DNA from: Schlesneria paludicola DSM 18645
GTDB taxonomy: Bacteria > Planctomycetota > Planctomycetia > Planctomycetales > Planctomycetaceae
Direction: 5' to 3'
Length of the DNA stretch: 51,411 nucleotides
NCBI GenBank assembly: GCA_945869955.1
Contig: CAMBQP010000010.1
Location: forward strand, 1-51,411
Shown here piece after piece: positions 1-7,244 of the stretch. The first letter of the stretch is position 1, and each line of letters opens with the position of its first letter. The notes beneath the pieces were generated by a model. It had not been told where the DNA came from and did no database searches. It was given only the letters and a program-made list of their open reading frames with translations. Position numbers and translations under genes: made by a program.

Positions 1-530
1 AGAGCGATCAGTTCGTCGTTGGTCATCAGGCGGACGAGACAGGCAATCAGGTCACTCGTCAGCCCCGGCAGTAACTCATGGATTTCCGTGGCGGTTGCGG
101 TGAGTAAATGGTGTTTCAGATCGCCAACGGTTTTGTCGTTCCAGGCTTGTCGGCGTTCGTGCAACACGAAGCGATCGTTCCACTGTGACAAGCGATCTTG
201 CCAAGGGGGGTGGGCCACCAGATCCGCAATTTTGGAATTGGCGAGCAGTTGTCGCGCCCGGACGCGCGAAGGCTCATCGGCAGCAGCCACACCAACAATC
301 GCGTCTCCTTCTTTGAATTCGTTCGCGGCTCCCAGCAATTTTCGATAGAGATCCAGCTCAAATTTTCCCGTTTGCCGCCGCAGATATCGGAAGAGGTCTT
401 CCCCTTTGTCTGTAGGGACGACATCGACCCCCTCGGACAACGGATCGCCCCAGGCGGGAGGGACGCAAACACCACTACCGAGAATCACGGGTACTGAAAT
501 CGCTTTGAGAAAACGCCGCCGATCCAACAT
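1..530 (-). CDS. eutB: Ethanolamine ammonia-lyase large subunit (EutB), N-terminal part, cut by window edge
   Basis: The reverse strand reads open from an ATG at 530 to the window edge (about 176 codons), so the C-terminal part lies outside. After a 35-residue leader the protein contains ANEFKEGDAIVGVAAADE, RVRARQLLANSKIADL and, near the edge, LTSDLIACLVRLMTNDELI. These align by eye with the E. coli EutB N-terminus (ANELRSGDVLAGVAA, LTSEVVAAVAKICSNADLI). EutB is the cobalamin-binding large subunit that converts ethanolamine to acetaldehyde and ammonia. The protein begins MLDRRRFLKAI, followed by a hydrophobic stretch and a possible AWG cleavage site, which looks like a twin-arginine export signal. 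That is unexpected for a normally cytoplasmic enzyme. The EutC partner would lie off the left edge, if present. Family assignment is good; the export inference is weaker. Confidence 0.82.
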   Translation of the reverse strand, partial: MLDRRRFLKAISVPVILGSGVCVPPAWGDPLSEGVDVVPTDKGEDLFRYLRRQTGKFELDLYRKLLGAANEFKEGDAIVGVAAADEPSRVRARQLLANSKIADLVAHPPWQDRLSQWNDRFVLHERRQAWNDKTVGDLKHHLLTATATEIHELLPGLTSDLIACLVRLMTNDELIA

Positions 531-743
531 TTTCAATCTCCGATACTCAATACGTTTTCGAGGGTGGCCGTTTTGTGACGGCCGAGGGACAGACTCAATT
601 TTTCTGCGACAAAACCCTGTTTTGCAGGGACTGACGATCTTGGTGAGCGGATGGGATCAGGTTGGCCCGGAAAACGGCAGGGGACGGAAACCGGGTGTTT
701 GTCCCCTGAGTTGGCCCGCAACGGTGACTTCTGGTCTGCTTCC

Positions 744-792
744 GGTCTCATCGTATGATCTGATCGTATGGTCTCATCGTATGATCTGATCG
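744..792. repeat. Tandem duplication, 26-bp period
   Basis: The 23-bp string that starts GGTCTCATCGTATGATC occurs at 744-766 and again at 770-792. Within it TCGTATG and TGATCG recur, giving a nested TGATCGTATG pattern. It lies in the non-coding spacer upstream of the DUF1501 gene. Confidence 0.85.
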
Positions 793-921
793 CACGTCAG
801 ACTTCCGCAAAATTCTACCCGAACGAGATCCCCTTCGGCCAGAGATTCTCTGGCGGGGACTGGTTCCAAGTCCCAAGTCGGGCTTCCGTTTCGGTCGCAA
901 CCGGGTCACAATATGGGTCCT

Positions 922-1110
922 ATCAGTCTGTTGAAAAACAGGGATTGGCTCCGAGTGAAAACAAAAATCGACTTGAATGATACGCAGTTTGAGGTGGCTG
1001 TCCCCGTTTTTCAGATCAGTCTGTTGAAAAACGGGGACTGGCTCCGAGTGAAAACAAAAATCGACTGGAATGATGCGCGGTCTGAGGTGCCTGTCCCCGT
1101 TTTTCAACAG
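922..1110. repeat. Two copies of a 93-bp REP-like unit with long inverted arms
   Basis: Unit 1 (922-1014) and unit 2 (1015-1107) share most positions, including CAGTCTGTTGAAAAAC, TTGGCTCCGAGTG-type and CTGTCCCCGTTTTTCA segments. In unit 2 the ends form a perfect 18-bp inverted repeat (CTGTTGAAAAACGGGGAC at 1021-1038 with its complement at 1093-1110), so it can fold into a long hairpin. On the minus strand the inner sequence reads GGGGACAGGCACC then GGAGCCAGTCCCC. The same core recurs in the hairpin at 21917-21986. This looks like a dispersed REP/BIME-type element, but no transposase gene is in the window. Confidence 0.8.
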
Positions 1111-1151
1111 AGTGATATGGTCTGATCATTTGTGCAACTGAGGTCCTGCTC

Positions 1152-2486
1152 ATGTTTGACATTGGTTCGTTTCGAGCTTCCACCTGTCAGGGGATTGGGC
1201 GTCTGTCAGTCCTCAAATGGGGGGCGAGTATTCCGGCAGGCTTGATGCTGGGTTCTCCGCGTGTACTGCATGCCGCCCCGGCGGCGAAGGCGAAATCGGT
1301 CATTTTCGTCTGGCTGTGGGGGGCTCCCAGTCATATCGATACCTTTGATCCGAAACCCAAGGCCCCGTCGCAATATCGTGGTCCGTTTGCCACGATTGCG
1401 ACACAACAGCCGGGGGTTCACTATAGTGAACTGTTGCCCAGGCTGGCGGCTCGGAGCGACCGGTTTTCGCTGATTCGCTCGCATGTCACCAGTCAGCCGG
1501 GTCACCCCGACGCCGGGACGGTCGGGTTGACGGGATTTGAAGAGCGGCCGGAACCGGTGCAGCCCAATTTTGGGGCGATCGTCGGGAAGCATCGGGGTCA
1601 TCAGGGATCGCTGCCACCATTCGCCATGATTGGACGCGGAATACCTCGTGATGTCGTGCGAAAAATCGACGGATATGGTGGGGGCAAGTTCGGCAAGGGG
1701 GCAGACCCGTTCATGGTAAGTTGTGCGGATGATGGGACCGTCGAGATTCCCTCGTTGCAGTTGCTGGAAGGGCTGACCCCCAATCGGATTTCGGACCGAC
1801 ATGAGATTCGCTCACGCCTGGATGCCACACTTCGGCAGCTCGATCGTGCGGGGATGTCCGAGTGGGATCGAACGTATCAACGGGCTTACGGACTGATTGC
1901 CAGTCCACAATCTCGCGCCGCATTTGACCTGACTCAAGAATCACAAGCGACCCGCGACAGTTACGGTCAGACGACATTTGGTCAGAGTTGTCTACTTGCC
2001 CGGCGATTGGTTGAGGCGGAGGTTCCCTATATTCAGGTCAACTGGAGCGAGTACGTCGAATGTATGACTCCGAATTGTGATTTCGGCTGGGACACACACA
2101 TTTATAATTTTGAGCTTTTGCAGGACACGCATTGCCCGATCTTTGATCGAGCCTTTTCGGCGCTACTGGACGACCTGCAATCACGGGGGCTGCTCGATTC
2201 GACGCTGGTGGTGGCGATGGGTGAGTTCGGGCGGTCACCGCGCATCACCAATCGTGCGGCCCGCGACCATTGGTCTCGCTGTTATTTTTCGCTGTGGTCG
2301 GGGGGCGGGGTTCAACCGGGGCGGGTGATCGGCAGCAGTGACAAGTATGCGGAAGATCCGTTGACCACGGCGATCACGCCCAAAATGGTCGGCACCACGA
2401 TCTGTGATCTGGCGGGGGTCGATACCCAGGCGCGAGCAGAACTCAAAGTCCTCGAAGGGGGAACAGTGATTCAGGAATTATTATGA
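1152..2486 (+). CDS. DUF1501 domain protein
   Basis: This 444-residue protein belongs to the DUF1501 family, which is abundant in planctomycetes and distantly resembles sulfatase/alkaline-phosphatase folds; its substrate is unknown. Motifs seen are SVIFVWLWGAPSHIDTFDPK near residue 50, TTFGQSCLLARRLVEA in the middle, CDFGWDTH, then VVAMGEFGRSPRI and ARDHW in the C-terminal half. All have counterparts in the second DUF1501 protein at 18093-19388. The N-terminus has a weak hydrophobic leader ending in HAAP, but no clean twin-arginine motif such as the other copy has. The ATG at 1152 follows GAGG at a suitable distance. DUF1501 genes usually pair with a DUF1549/DUF1553 gene; here the downstream neighbour is a TolB-like propeller instead. 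The next start overlaps this stop (ATGA), suggesting translational coupling. Confidence 0.88.
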   Translation: MFDIGSFRASTCQGIGRLSVLKWGASIPAGLMLGSPRVLHAAPAAKAKSVIFVWLWGAPSHIDTFDPKPKAPSQYRGPFATIATQQPGVHYSELLPRLAARSDRFSLIRSHVTSQPGHPDAGTVGLTGFEERPEPVQPNFGAIVGKHRGHQGSLPPFAMIGRGIPRDVVRKIDGYGGGKFGKGADPFMVSCADDGTVEIPSLQLLEGLTPNRISDRHEIRSRLDATLRQLDRAGMSEWDRTYQRAYGLIASPQSRAAFDLTQESQATRDSYGQTTFGQSCLLARRLVEAEVPYIQVNWSEYVECMTPNCDFGWDTHIYNFELLQDTHCPIFDRAFSALLDDLQSRGLLDSTLVVAMGEFGRSPRITNRAARDHWSRCYFSLWSGGGVQPGRVIGSSDKYAEDPLTTAITPKMVGTTICDLAGVDTQARAELKVLEGGTVIQELL

Positions 2487-3514
2487 CAAAACCAGCACGG
2501 CAATCAGGTCCTGGGGGGCTCCGCGACGGGCTCGTTTTTCCGGCGACAAAGCGAGAATTCACCAGTTTATTGAGCATGTCGGTCCAACACCCTCGTCGGA
2601 AAAGGGATGTTTGTTTGTTTCGTCGGGGCTCGGTTCCTCGATTGACTCACTGTTCCCCTTTCGTGTTGCTGGTGCTGAGCCTGCACGCATGTCTCGTCCA
2701 AGGGGCGGAGCCAGTCCGTTTGACCACCGACGGCCATGCCAAACGCGATCCTGTCTTTTCTTCTCCCCAAGAGACCGAATTGCTGTATGTTTTGCTGGAA
2801 AAGCCGAATCAGTTACGTTTGATGAAACGTTCGTTGGTTGATGCAACCACGGTTCCGCTGCACCCTGGAGAAACGCGATCCGAATTCGAGCCTGCCGTCT
2901 CGCGGGATGGTCATTTTCTGGCGTTTGTCCAGAGCCGGGGGAATCTGAGTCTCGCTTTGGTGATTGTTGATCTCATGAATAATCGAACGTACGAAGTCCC
3001 TCCCGGAGGGGGATTTTCGGGGCTGCGAAGCCCGGCATTTACGCCGGATCATTTGCGAGTTCTTTTCAGCTACCCCGAAGAGGGGCGGCAGCAGATTTAC
3101 TCGGTCGACGTGCAGGGGAAGGATCGAAAAACGCTGATCGATTCACAGGGGGTGAATAATTGGCCTCATTTTTCTCGCGAGGGCTCGTCATTCGTCTTCA
3201 GTTCCAGCCGTGATGACGACTTCGAGATCTATGGTGCAGACGCGAAGGGCGAAAACGCTCGGCGACTGACCACCAGTCCGGGCCAGGATATACGTCCCCG
3301 GTTTTCGCCCGATGGTTCACGGATAGCGTTCACCAGCAATCGGGACGGCAATTACGAGGTCTATGTGATGCGGTCAGACGGCAGCGATCTGGTCCGCATC
3401 ACGAACCATCCTGAACAGGACGACTATCCAATCTGGACGGCCAATGGCAAGCAGTTGGTGTTATTGAGTGAACGAAATGGATCGTTCGATTTCTACCGCT
3501 ATGAAATCCCCTGA
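2483..3514 (+). CDS. TolB-like WD40/PD40 beta-propeller protein, exported
   Basis: The 343-residue protein carries PD40-type propeller repeats in its C-terminal half: WPHFSREGSSFVFSSSRDDD, then RPRFSPDGSRIAFTSNRDG, then YPIWTANGKQLVLLSERNG, each about 42 residues apart. Such repeats are typical of TolB and of secreted planctomycete propellers that act as binding scaffolds. A hydrophobic stretch ending in LVQGAEP around residues 55-75 looks like a signal peptide. Because that is far from the first Met, the true start may be the ATG at 2576 rather than the ATG at 2483. The 2483 start overlaps the DUF1501 stop by four bases, which favours coupling, so the start is unresolved. No Pal or TolA gene is nearby, so a role in the Tol system is not implied. 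Confidence 0.8.
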   Translation: MTKPARQSGPGGLRDGLVFPATKREFTSLLSMSVQHPRRKRDVCLFRRGSVPRLTHCSPFVLLVLSLHACLVQGAEPVRLTTDGHAKRDPVFSSPQETELLYVLLEKPNQLRLMKRSLVDATTVPLHPGETRSEFEPAVSRDGHFLAFVQSRGNLSLALVIVDLMNNRTYEVPPGGGFSGLRSPAFTPDHLRVLFSYPEEGRQQIYSVDVQGKDRKTLIDSQGVNNWPHFSREGSSFVFSSSRDDDFEIYGADAKGENARRLTTSPGQDIRPRFSPDGSRIAFTSNRDGNYEVYVMRSDGSDLVRITNHPEQDDYPIWTANGKQLVLLSERNGSFDFYRYEIP

Positions 3515-3736
3515 GACGGTTATGATTCCCGCCAGGAAGCGATCGGGTTCGCAGTAACCGTGGGCAATTCATGGGCTGTCGGCAATTCATATGATCGAGA
3601 ATGGTTGCGTTCCACGCGGCAGTGTCGTATTCGGTTGACGATTCGTCTATCAGGAGTTGCTCGGGTTTTCTAAAATGCGCATGCCTGCGGTTGGCAGGTC
3701 GATTTATTGGGTGGTTGCTGGTCAACGAGAATTTTG
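3515..3736. other. Intergenic stretch with partial 18-bp-period duplication
   Basis: The string GGCAATTCAT occurs at 3563 and again at 3581, an 18-bp period. Nothing else is recognised. A longer reading frame covers this stretch in the frame of the following gene, but it lacks an initiation signal and a domain. Confidence 0.5.
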
Positions 3737-5266
3737 ATGAACTCTGTCACGCGAATGACGAGCCTTACGGCATCGATTGGATTCGTCGTGTTGCTGGCGT
3801 GTTTCTGGCCGGCACCGACGCTGGGGCAATCGTCCAAGGGCCGGAACAATTTGCAGGCGATTCAGGAGCGGCATAAAGAGCGTTTCCGCGAATTTTCCAC
3901 CCAAATCACCAAGTTGGCTCAGTTTTGCGACGAGAAAAACCTGGACGACGCAGCCAGCAAAGTCCGATCGCGGATGATCGTTCCCGAGGCGCAGTCGTTG
4001 CGGGTCGATAAGCTGCCGACCGAAATGCGGGCGGAAATCTTGCCGGGTGTGAGTGGGGATGAACGCTATTGGCAAACACAATTGCGGCATCTGGAAATTG
4101 AGTACGCAAAAGATCTGTACGGTCAATCACGCGGAGCCTTGCATCAAGGGTTTCCGGGTTATGCTTATAATCTGGTCCGTGAAGCGGCGCTGCATGACCC
4201 GGATCACCCCCAGGTTCGTAAGATTTTGGGGTTTGTGCGACTGGGAGGCGAATGGGTCACTCCCTTTGCCTTTTCTCAGGTCAAAACCAAGGGGAATGTT
4301 TGGCACGAAGAGTTTGGCTGGCTGCCCCGTTCGCAGATCGAGCGTTACATGGCGGGTGAGCGAAACTTTAAGGGAAGATGGATCTCGGCGGAAAAAGAGA
4401 AAGAGCTGCGGCGTGATTTCAATTCGGCTTGGGAAATTCGGACCGATCACTATCTGATCAAGACGAACGTCAGTCTGGAACGTGGCGTCGAGATGGGGAA
4501 AGCCCTGGAAGATTTCTACGGCGTGTTTCACGAGACGTTTGCTGGCTTTTTTCATACTCCCGAGCAGTTGCAGAAACTGTTCGACGGCACGTCCAAATCG
4601 ATGCGGGCCGATAAACCGTACACCGTCCATTTTTATCGGACGCGCGAGGAATATCTGGAACGACTGAGAAAATTCTTTCCCTCGATCGATCAGACCAATG
4701 GGGTCTACATGACGCATGACCGGGTCGCGCACTTTTATTACGACCCTGCCAACGATCATGATGGAACGCTCTTTCATGAAGCGACGCATCAACTTTTTTT
4801 TGAAAGCCATCATTCGAATCGGACGATCAGTGAACGAAATCACTTTTGGATTATCGAAGGGATCGCCTGTTATATGGAATCTTTTCAGCGTCAGAATGGT
4901 TCGTTTTCTCTGGGTGACCCGAGCTATATTCGCTTTGTGGGGGCTCGGCTTAATCTGCTGGAAAAAAAATATTATGTCCCTCTGCGAGAATTTTCGGGGT
5001 ATGGTATGGTCGAGTTTCAGGGGGCCGCCGAACTCGCCAAGAACTACACTCAGGCGGCTGGGCTGGCACGGTTCTTCATGCAATATGACAACGGGCGTTA
5101 CCGCGAGGCCGTGGTCAAACATCTCGCCCAGCTATACAGTGCGGATGAACGGACGCGAGAGAAGGCCGACAGTCTGGATGAGTTAACGGGGGTCGATTTT
5201 TCGGATCTGGATCGTCAATATGCGGACGATGCGCGGCAATTGGAAGCCAGGGTGGCTCGTCCTTGA
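3737..5266 (+). CDS. Secreted HExxH metallopeptidase-like protein (DUF1570-like)
   Basis: I place the start at the ATG at 3737, preceded by GAGA at 3727-3730, giving 509 residues. A signal peptide follows (hydrophobic run SIGFVVLLACFWPAPTLGQ). The C-terminal half holds TLFHEATHQLFFE with HEATH at about residues 347-351, and IIEGIACYMES with Glu at about 374. This is the HExxH...E zinc-site layout of gluzincin-type peptidases, and it resembles the DUF1570 proteins common in planctomycetes. The N-terminal half (residues 30-220) is charged and helical with no family I recognise. The likely location is the periplasm or cell surface, and the substrate is unknown. The gene follows the TolB-like gene after 220 bp. 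Its stop codon lies inside a 13-bp tandem duplication. Confidence 0.75.
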   Translation: MNSVTRMTSLTASIGFVVLLACFWPAPTLGQSSKGRNNLQAIQERHKERFREFSTQITKLAQFCDEKNLDDAASKVRSRMIVPEAQSLRVDKLPTEMRAEILPGVSGDERYWQTQLRHLEIEYAKDLYGQSRGALHQGFPGYAYNLVREAALHDPDHPQVRKILGFVRLGGEWVTPFAFSQVKTKGNVWHEEFGWLPRSQIERYMAGERNFKGRWISAEKEKELRRDFNSAWEIRTDHYLIKTNVSLERGVEMGKALEDFYGVFHETFAGFFHTPEQLQKLFDGTSKSMRADKPYTVHFYRTREEYLERLRKFFPSIDQTNGVYMTHDRVAHFYYDPANDHDGTLFHEATHQLFFESHHSNRTISERNHFWIIEGIACYMESFQRQNGSFSLGDPSYIRFVGARLNLLEKKYYVPLREFSGYGMVEFQGAAELAKNYTQAAGLARFFMQYDNGRYREAVVKHLAQLYSADERTREKADSLDELTGVDFSDLDRQYADDARQLEARVARP

Positions 5267-5279
5267 GGCTCGTCCTTGA
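5254..5279. repeat. 13-bp tandem duplication spanning a stop codon
   Basis: GGCTCGTCCTTGA occurs at 5254-5266 and immediately again at 5267-5279. The first copy contains the TGA stop of the metallopeptidase gene, and the second lies downstream. Similar stop-codon duplications occur at 33233, 39437 and 40743. Confidence 0.92.
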
Positions 5280-5469
5280 AGGGGTCGGGCGAGAGCAACG
5301 CTGAGATAACAAGCCAGCCTTTTTGCGGAGGAAGAGTTGCCTTACGGTTTGATTGCGATTCGGCTAGTTTTTCCGCTTGTCGCATGCATAGGCCCTGCCA
5401 CTGGCATTTGACTGCGCATCATGACAAACCGTTACTGTGGCAGTCAAATTCCCAAGCGGAGGAAGTGAA

Positions 5470-5940
5470 ATGCCTTGCGAACGATGTGGTGTTGAAGCCC
5501 CGACCAGACGCGTTAATTTGTATCAAAACATTGGTGTGCTGGTCATGCGTTTTACGGAATCAACAGAATGTCGTCTCTGCAAATCTTGTATTAATGGGGT
5601 CTTTTGGAAGTACACCTTGGTGAACCTCACACTGGGCTGGTGGGGTGCGATCTCGATGATACTCAATCCGTTGATCATTCTCTCAAACACGATTCAGTAT
5701 CTGCTGTCCTTGGGGTTAAAGTCGGATTCCTCGGAGGCCCTCGTCCCGAATCAATTCGAAAATTCGAATTCTGCGGACAATTTTCCCGCCGGGATCGATT
5801 TTGCCGAGAGTGATTTTGCCGAGAGTGATTTTGCCGAGAGTGACATTGCCAAGGCCGAACGAATCGAATGCCCCTTTTGCCGGAAATTGGTCAGCATCTC
5901 GGGCAATCGGGCTTGTCCTTCTTGTCGAGCGACTCTGTAA
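5470..5940 (+). CDS. Small membrane protein with N- and C-terminal zinc ribbons
   Basis: The ATG at 5470 follows a strong GGAGGAAG ribosome site, so I use it instead of the longer frame starting at 5437; the product is 156 residues. The N-terminus has CERCG, then NIGVLVMRF and CRLCKSC (residues 3-45), a four-Cys ribbon with a conserved surrounding pattern that I recall from many bacterial small membrane proteins. A hydrophobic region (about 52-82, LGWWGAISMILNPLIIL) follows. The C-terminus has CPFC and CPSC, a second treble-clef or ribbon. Between them sits a short acidic repeat, DFAES three times. The function is unknown. The 200 bp upstream separate it from the peptidase gene. Confidence 0.72.
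   Translation: MPCERCGVEAPTRRVNLYQNIGVLVMRFTESTECRLCKSCINGVFWKYTLVNLTLGWWGAISMILNPLIILSNTIQYLLSLGLKSDSSEALVPNQFENSNSADNFPAGIDFAESDFAESDFAESDIAKAERIECPFCRKLVSISGNRACPSCRATL
5797..5856 (+). repeat. 15-bp coding tandem repeat (DFAES units)
   Basis: GATTTTGCCGAGAGT is repeated exactly at 5797, 5812 and 5827, followed by a diverged fourth unit at 5842. It encodes DFAES-DFAES-DFAES-DIAKA in the linker of the zinc-ribbon protein. The identical DNA copies point to recent slippage, so copy number may vary between strains. Confidence 0.92.
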
Positions 5941-5999
5941 ACGGTCTTCGTCCGTTCCTTCAAGTCACGTTACGAGGGTGAAGTATATCTGGCTGACGT

Positions 6000-7040
6000 T
6001 TACCGTTTCGGCTTCACGTGGGTCTGGTATATGAGAAATGCCAGTGGCAGGCCGATAAAGATCGTGCAAAGATAAGGAAACCACTCCATAAACCGGGGCA
6101 GAACATACCGATAGACACGATCCCAAAGGACGAAGGTATCGAGCAGTGCGGGGACCACGATCGCCCAGCACATAAAGATCAAGCCTAGCTGTTTTCGTTC
6201 CGCTTTTTCACCCTCAGATAATTCGGGAGCGGCTTGTTTTGCGGCAGCGGTCGCTTTTTGGGCGGATGTCTTGGCGGAAGATTTTCCCGTTCCTTTTGCT
6301 GGTTCCGCCACTTCCTTGCGCATTCCCGCCGCGTAGTGGATGGCGATCGCCTGATTGATCGCTTTGCCAGAAGCGATCACGGGACGAATCGGTTTGCCAA
6401 ACCGCAGCCGAATCTCGTCTTCGAGTTCGGAATCGGGTTCATCGGCACAGGCGACGACGACCGAGTTCTCGTCGGTAAACAGGGGGAGGCAATTTTGCCG
6501 ACGAACGACATTTTTTGGTACTTGATCCAGCACGTCGTTTTCTGGCACCAGGTCTGCAAGGTCAACGTACGAGCGGCCAATTTCGTTGGCAAATGCCCGC
6601 GCAGCGGTCTCTTGATCGACCATTTTTAATTGGACAATTGCGTCACGCACCGAGAGTCCCGTTCGTTCTGCGTGCGTCTTGGCCTCTTTGGCCTGGTCAG
6701 AGGTAATTGCCCCTTCATCCTGAAGATACGAAGTCATTGGCCTTCGACCCGACTCGTCCCGGTCGTCGATGACCCTACCAAGGCTGCGGTCGTATTCTTG
6801 TTTGAGCTCTTCATCGGTGAGGCAGAGCATCGCTTTGGCCAGCTCGTTGAGTAGCAGTTGCGATTGATCGGAATACTGGCCGGTTGCATATTTCCGCACA
6901 TGGCCATTCAGTTTTTTGTAATTTTTTCGGATCTTATCGACGTGGTCTTCGAATTGAACCAGCCGCAGCAGCTGATAGTGGTCAGGAGGGCGAGGCCCTT
7001 CGGGGATTCCTAACCACTCTTTATAAACGTCAATGGCCAT
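6000..7040 (-). CDS. J-like domain + GspE N-terminal-like domain + two membrane helices
   Basis: The product has 346 residues. Residues 1-90 (YKEWLGIPEG, DHYQLLRL, then helices ending EYDRSLGR) resemble the divergent J-like domain seen in many planctomycete proteins, but the HPD tripeptide is absent. Residues about 105-240 (LQDEGAITSDQAKEAKTHAE to IRPVIASGKAINQAI) resemble the N-terminal domain of type II secretion/type IV pilus ATPases (GspE-N/MshEN). A Lys/Ala-rich linker follows, and then two helices (about 285-306 and 321-341) close to the C-terminus. There is no ATPase domain. The gene lies 204 bp downstream of an Hsp70 gene on the same strand, with a hairpin between them, so a co-chaperone or adaptor role at the membrane is a reasonable but unproven guess. 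Confidence 0.75.
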   Translation of the reverse strand: MAIDVYKEWLGIPEGPRPPDHYQLLRLVQFEDHVDKIRKNYKKLNGHVRKYATGQYSDQSQLLLNELAKAMLCLTDEELKQEYDRSLGRVIDDRDESGRRPMTSYLQDEGAITSDQAKEAKTHAERTGLSVRDAIVQLKMVDQETAARAFANEIGRSYVDLADLVPENDVLDQVPKNVVRRQNCLPLFTDENSVVVACADEPDSELEDEIRLRFGKPIRPVIASGKAINQAIAIHYAAGMRKEVAEPAKGTGKSSAKTSAQKATAAAKQAAPELSEGEKAERKQLGLIFMCWAIVVPALLDTFVLWDRVYRYVLPRFMEWFPYLCTIFIGLPLAFLIYQTHVKPKR

Positions 7041-7098
7041 GAGGAAAACCTCCTGTTTTGATGCAATGCGGCTCGCGAAGTCTCAGCAGAAAAATCAG

Positions 7099-7147
7099 AC
7101 GCAAACCAGAGGAGTCTTTCAGGAACTCCCCCGGTTTGCGTTTTTCT
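7099..7147. terminator. Hairpin between hsp70 and the J-like gene; can terminate either strand
   Basis: ACGCAAACC (7099-7107) pairs perfectly with GGTTTGCGT (7133-7141), and an inner GGAGT/ACTCC pair extends the stem. On the plus strand TTTTTCTC follows. On the minus strand CTGATTTTTCTG follows the stem. For the minus-strand Hsp70 transcript it is placed to act as a terminator or attenuator before the J-like gene. Confidence 0.7.
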
Positions 7148-7244
7148 CACCAAACACGGATCTGGGATTAATCCCCGCGATGAATCCGCCTGACGTTCAG
7201 CCCCGCGTACCGAGATTCTTGCTCGCGGGGGCAAGGTTCAAACA

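Larger units (their letters stand above)
531..1151. other. 620-bp repeat-rich spacer between divergent eutB and DUF1501 genes
   Basis: No convincing gene is visible; the short open frames here are interrupted or made of the repeats themselves. The stretch holds an 8-bp inverted repeat (CAGGGGAC at 678-685, GTCCCCTG at 701-708), a 26-bp-period tandem duplication (744-792) and a 93-bp-period duplication with long inverted arms (922-1110). Promoters for the two divergent genes must lie here, but I could not pick a clear -35/-10 pair. Confidence 0.6.

Noticed and set aside
922..1110. CRISPR array
   Set aside because: There are only two units, with no alternating repeat-spacer structure, and the units carry internal inverted arms instead.
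4127..5122. Long minus-strand frame (331 codons) opposite the metallopeptidase gene
   Set aside because: It is the complement of a well-supported coding frame, has no domain motif and no ribosome site; long antisense frames are common at this GC content.
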